From contig JAJTHE010000153.1 of the NCBI GenBank assembly GCA_021298815.1, positions 1-52,223 of the forward strand: a DNA stretch of 52,223 nucleotides, read 5' to 3'. Under the pieces are notes generated by a model. It made no database searches and was not told where the DNA came from. It saw only the letters and a list, made by a program, of their open reading frames with translations. A program made the position numbers and the translations under genes. The number at the start of each line of letters is the position of its first letter. Position 1 is the first letter of the stretch. The DNA comes from Betaproteobacteria bacterium (GTDB taxonomy: Bacteria; Pseudomonadota; Gammaproteobacteria; Burkholderiales; CAIKXV01). Below, piece after piece: positions 50,040 through 52,223 of the stretch.

Positions 50040-50516
50040 ATGAAGTGCCCGTGCCCCAAGGGCAGCGACACCAAGGTCATCGATTCGCGCGAGAGCGACG
50101 ACGGCAAGACGATCCGCCGCCGCCGTGCATGCCTTTCCTGCGACAAGCGGTTCACCACGTTCGAGAAGTTCGAACTGCGCATGCCGCACATCATCAAGGG
50201 CAGCGGCATCCGCGAGGAGTACGACGAGGACAAGCTGCGCCTGGGCTTCGAGCGCGCGCTGCACAAGCGCCCGGTGCCGGTCGAGTATGTCGATGCCGCC
50301 GTCGACCGCATCGCCCAGAAGCTGCTCTCGATGTCGGAGCGCGAGATCGATTCGCGCAAGGTGGGCGAACTGGTGATGCAGGAACTGCGCAAGCTGGACA
50401 AGGTCGGCTACATCCGCTTCGCGTCGGTGTACCGCGACTTCCAGGACGTCGACGACTTCCGCGATGCGATCAAGGAAGTGCAGCGCCTGCCCACGCGCAG
50501 GCGCAGGCCGGCTTGA
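50040..50516 (+). CDS. nrdR: Transcriptional repressor NrdR, with atypical zinc-ribbon cysteines
   Basis: The 158-residue protein represses ribonucleotide reductase genes. It has [20 protein letters not shown] with [15 protein letters not shown], and an ATP-cone with [14 protein letters not shown] and [11 protein letters not shown]. The first zinc-ribbon half normally reads KCPFC; here it reads KCPCPKG, so the second Cys sits one position early. The codons are TGC CCG TGC CCC. Zinc binding may be altered, or this may be an error in the assembly. The gene lies 54 bp after glyA. Confidence 0.94.
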   Translation: MKCPCPKGSDTKVIDSRESDDGKTIRRRRACLSCDKRFTTFEKFELRMPHIIKGSGIREEYDEDKLRLGFERALHKRPVPVEYVDAAVDRIAQKLLSMSEREIDSRKVGELVMQELRKLDKVGYIRFASVYRDFQDVDDFRDAIKEVQRLPTRRRRPA

Positions 50517-50521
50517 TCGGC

Positions 50522-51658
50522 ATGGTCGACGCGGCGGCATCCGGAGCGTGGCCGGCGGCGGACGACGCCTGGATGGCGCGTGCCCTGGCGCTGGCCGGGC
50601 GCGGCCTGTTCACCACCACGCCGAACCCGCGCGTGGGCTGCGTGCTGGTGCGCGACGGCCGGGTGCTCGGCGAGGGCTTCCATGCGGTCGCCGGCGGCCT
50701 GCATGCCGAAGCCGCCGCGCTGGCCGCGGCCGGCAACGATGCCGCAGGTGCGACCGCGTACGTGACGCTGGAGCCGTGCAGCCACTTCGGCCGCACGCCA
50801 CCCTGCGCGGATGCGCTGGTCGCGGCCGGCGTGGCCCGCGTCGTGGCGGCGATGGAGGATCCGAACCCGAAGGTCGCCGGCCGCGGCTTCGCGCGCTTGC
50901 GTGCCGCCGGCATCGAGGTGTCGATCGGCCTGCGCGCGGCGGAGGCACTCGACCTCAACATCGGCTTCGTGTCGCGCATGACCCGCGGCCGTCCCTGGCT
51001 GCGCCTGAAGGTCGCGGCAAGCCTGGACGGGCGCACGGCGCTGTCCAACCGGATCAGCCAGTGGATCACCGGCGAGGCGGCGCGCGCCGACGGCCACCAC
51101 TGGCGTGCCCGGTCGTGCGCGGTGCTGACCGGCATCGGCACCGTGCGCGAGGACGATCCCCGGCTCACCGTGCGCGCGCTCGAGACGCCGCGCCAGCCGC
51201 TGCCGGTGGTGGTCGATTCGCGGCTGCAGCTCGAGCCCGGGGCGAAGCTGCTGGATGCCGGCCGCGCGCTGGTGTTCGCCGCAGTCGACGACCCCGCCGC
51301 GCGGCGCGCGCTCGAGGCGCGGGGGGCGGAAGTCGTGCTGGTCCCGAACGCCTCGGGCAAGGTCGACTTGCCAGCGATGCTGCAGGAACTCGGGCGCCGC
51401 GGCATCAACGATGTGCTGGTCGAGACCGGTACCCGCCTCAACGGGTCGCTGCTGCGCGAAGGCTGCGTCGACGAACTGCTCGCCTATGTCGCGCCGAGCG
51501 TGCTCGGCGAACGCGCCCTCGGCATGTTCGACTTGCCGGCGATGGATGAACTGGCACAGCGGGCCACGTTACGATTCACCGATGTCGTCCGGGTCGGCGA
51601 CGACCTGCGGCTTCGGCTGCAGGTCGAGCGTACGCCCGGGCCGTTCCCGCACAGGTAG
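50522..51658 (+). CDS. ribD: Bifunctional riboflavin deaminase/reductase RibD
   Basis: The 378-residue enzyme carries out the second and third steps of riboflavin synthesis. The deaminase domain has TTTPNPRVGCVLVRDG, the zinc residues His61-Ala-Glu63, and Cys86/Cys95 in EPCSHFGRTPPCADAL. The reductase domain has RPWLRLKVAASLDGRTA, TGIGTVREDDPRLTVR and DVLVETGTRLNGSLLREG. I use the ATG at 50522; a TTG at 50513 in the same frame overlaps the nrdR stop and would add three residues. Confidence 0.95.
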   Translation: MVDAAASGAWPAADDAWMARALALAGRGLFTTTPNPRVGCVLVRDGRVLGEGFHAVAGGLHAEAAALAAAGNDAAGATAYVTLEPCSHFGRTPPCADALVAAGVARVVAAMEDPNPKVAGRGFARLRAAGIEVSIGLRAAEALDLNIGFVSRMTRGRPWLRLKVAASLDGRTALSNRISQWITGEAARADGHHWRARSCAVLTGIGTVREDDPRLTVRALETPRQPLPVVVDSRLQLEPGAKLLDAGRALVFAAVDDPAARRALEARGAEVVLVPNASGKVDLPAMLQELGRRGINDVLVETGTRLNGSLLREGCVDELLAYVAPSVLGERALGMFDLPAMDELAQRATLRFTDVVRVGDDLRLRLQVERTPGPFPHR

Positions 51659-51697
51659 CCGGGCCGTGCCGCCCGCGCACAGAAAGGCAGGTCGCAC

Positions 51698-52223
51698 ATG
51701 TTCACCGGAATCATCGCCGCCGTCGGCACCATCGTCGAGCGCACGCCGCTGGCCGGCGGGCAGCGCATCGTCATCGACACCGCCGCGCTGGGCCTGGACG
51801 ATGTCGCGCTCGGCGACAGCATCGCCGTCGACGGCTGCTGCCTGACCGTGGTCGAACGCACGTACGCGCGGGCCGCCTTCGATGTCTCGCTGGAGTCGAT
51901 CGCGCGCACCGCGGGCTTCGACCTCGGGCGCAAGGTCAACCTCGAGAAGGCGTTGCGACTGTCGGATCGCCTCGGCGGCCACCTGGTCAGCGGCCATGTC
52001 GACGGCGTGGGCACCCTGCGCGAGTTCAGCCAGGTGGGCGAGAGCTGGAAGCTGGTGGTCGAGACTCCGCCCGGGCTCGGGCGCTACATCGCCGAGAAGG
52101 GCTCGATCACGGTCAACGGCATCAGCCTCACGGTCAACGCGGTTTCCGACGGTCCCGGGGCGGCTGGCGAACGCACCACCGAATTCGCCGTGAACATCAT
52201 TCCGCACACGCTGCAGATGACCA
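51698..52223 (+). CDS. ribE: Riboflavin synthase alpha chain, partial at the right edge
   Basis: The frame starts MFTGIIAAVGTIVERTPLAG and contains the repeated riboflavin-synthase barrels, with VDGCCLTVVE in the first and SITVNGISLTVNAV in the second. SDRLGGHLVSGHVDGVG is the family signature between them. It catalyses dismutation of 6,7-dimethyl-8-ribityllumazine to riboflavin. AAAGGCAGG lies just upstream of the ATG. About 175 codons are present and the gene continues past the window. It follows ribD by 39 bp. Confidence 0.95.
   Translation, partial: MFTGIIAAVGTIVERTPLAGGQRIVIDTAALGLDDVALGDSIAVDGCCLTVVERTYARAAFDVSLESIARTAGFDLGRKVNLEKALRLSDRLGGHLVSGHVDGVGTLREFSQVGESWKLVVETPPGLGRYIAEKGSITVNGISLTVNAVSDGPGAAGERTTEFAVNIIPHTLQMT

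Overview
The window looks like a chromosomal segment of a high-GC betaproteobacterium, probably of the Burkholderiales or a close relative. The clues are the very GC-rich codon use, a Bug-type solute receptor, CaiB/BaiF CoA-transferase and MmgE/PrpD genes, an imuA-imuB-dnaE2 mutagenesis cassette, DarP (YjgA) beside PmbA, and the order glyA-nrdR-ribD-ribE. No tRNA, rRNA or CRISPR array was seen. Most of the 52 kb is densely packed ordinary genes; the first 5 kb is a mobile-element graveyard.

Region 1 (1-5118) is decayed. It holds fragments of an enolase-superfamily gene, IS91-type transposases, an aconitase-like start and an IS21-type IstA, a frameshifted enoyl-CoA hydratase, a truncated exported protein with an 11-G tract, and one apparently intact IS5-family element (3626-4790). 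A short module around GAAAGTRCTATTCGC recurs at the joints between these pieces.

Region 2 (5136-10172) is metabolic. A patatin phospholipase, a 3-hydroxyisobutyrate-dehydrogenase-type reductase and an ornithine-cyclodeaminase-family protein lie on the minus strand. A CoA-transferase overlapping a crotonase-fold gene diverges from them. Region 3 (10256-16599) has a periplasmic DsbC-like isomerase, three consecutive MFS transporters (the first two a coupled paralogous pair) and an unassigned conserved protein.

Region 4 (16662-26012) is on the minus strand. It holds a carboxylesterase, MogA, a Bug receptor, then a signalling block read from 25453 down to 19221: PAS-rich histidine kinase, LuxR-type regulator, receiver-like small protein, PAS-GGDEF-EAL protein and REC-GGDEF protein, followed upstream by DarP. 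Region 5 (26132-34557) has PmbA, a K+ channel, an EamA-type transporter, a DUF2891 protein, a geranylgeranyl-reductase-like flavoprotein, a membrane diguanylate cyclase, a small membrane protein and a NaChBac-type sodium channel.

Region 6 (34620-40621) is the SOS mutagenesis cassette imuA-imuB-dnaE2. A LexA-like operator lies directly on the imuA start, and an 89-bp perfect-armed palindrome sits in frame inside dnaE2. Region 7 (40631-48597) has a Uma2-family protein, two MmgE/PrpD proteins downstream of RNase D, and a TRAP transporter whose receptor gene converges on its permease genes across a short palindromic element. Region 8 (48732-end) is housekeeping: glyA, nrdR, ribD and the start of ribE, which runs off the right edge.

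I see no clearly new multi-gene system. The best leads are the dnaE2 palindrome, the operator over the imuA start, the repeated junction module, the NrdR cysteine change and the coupled c-di-GMP signalling block.
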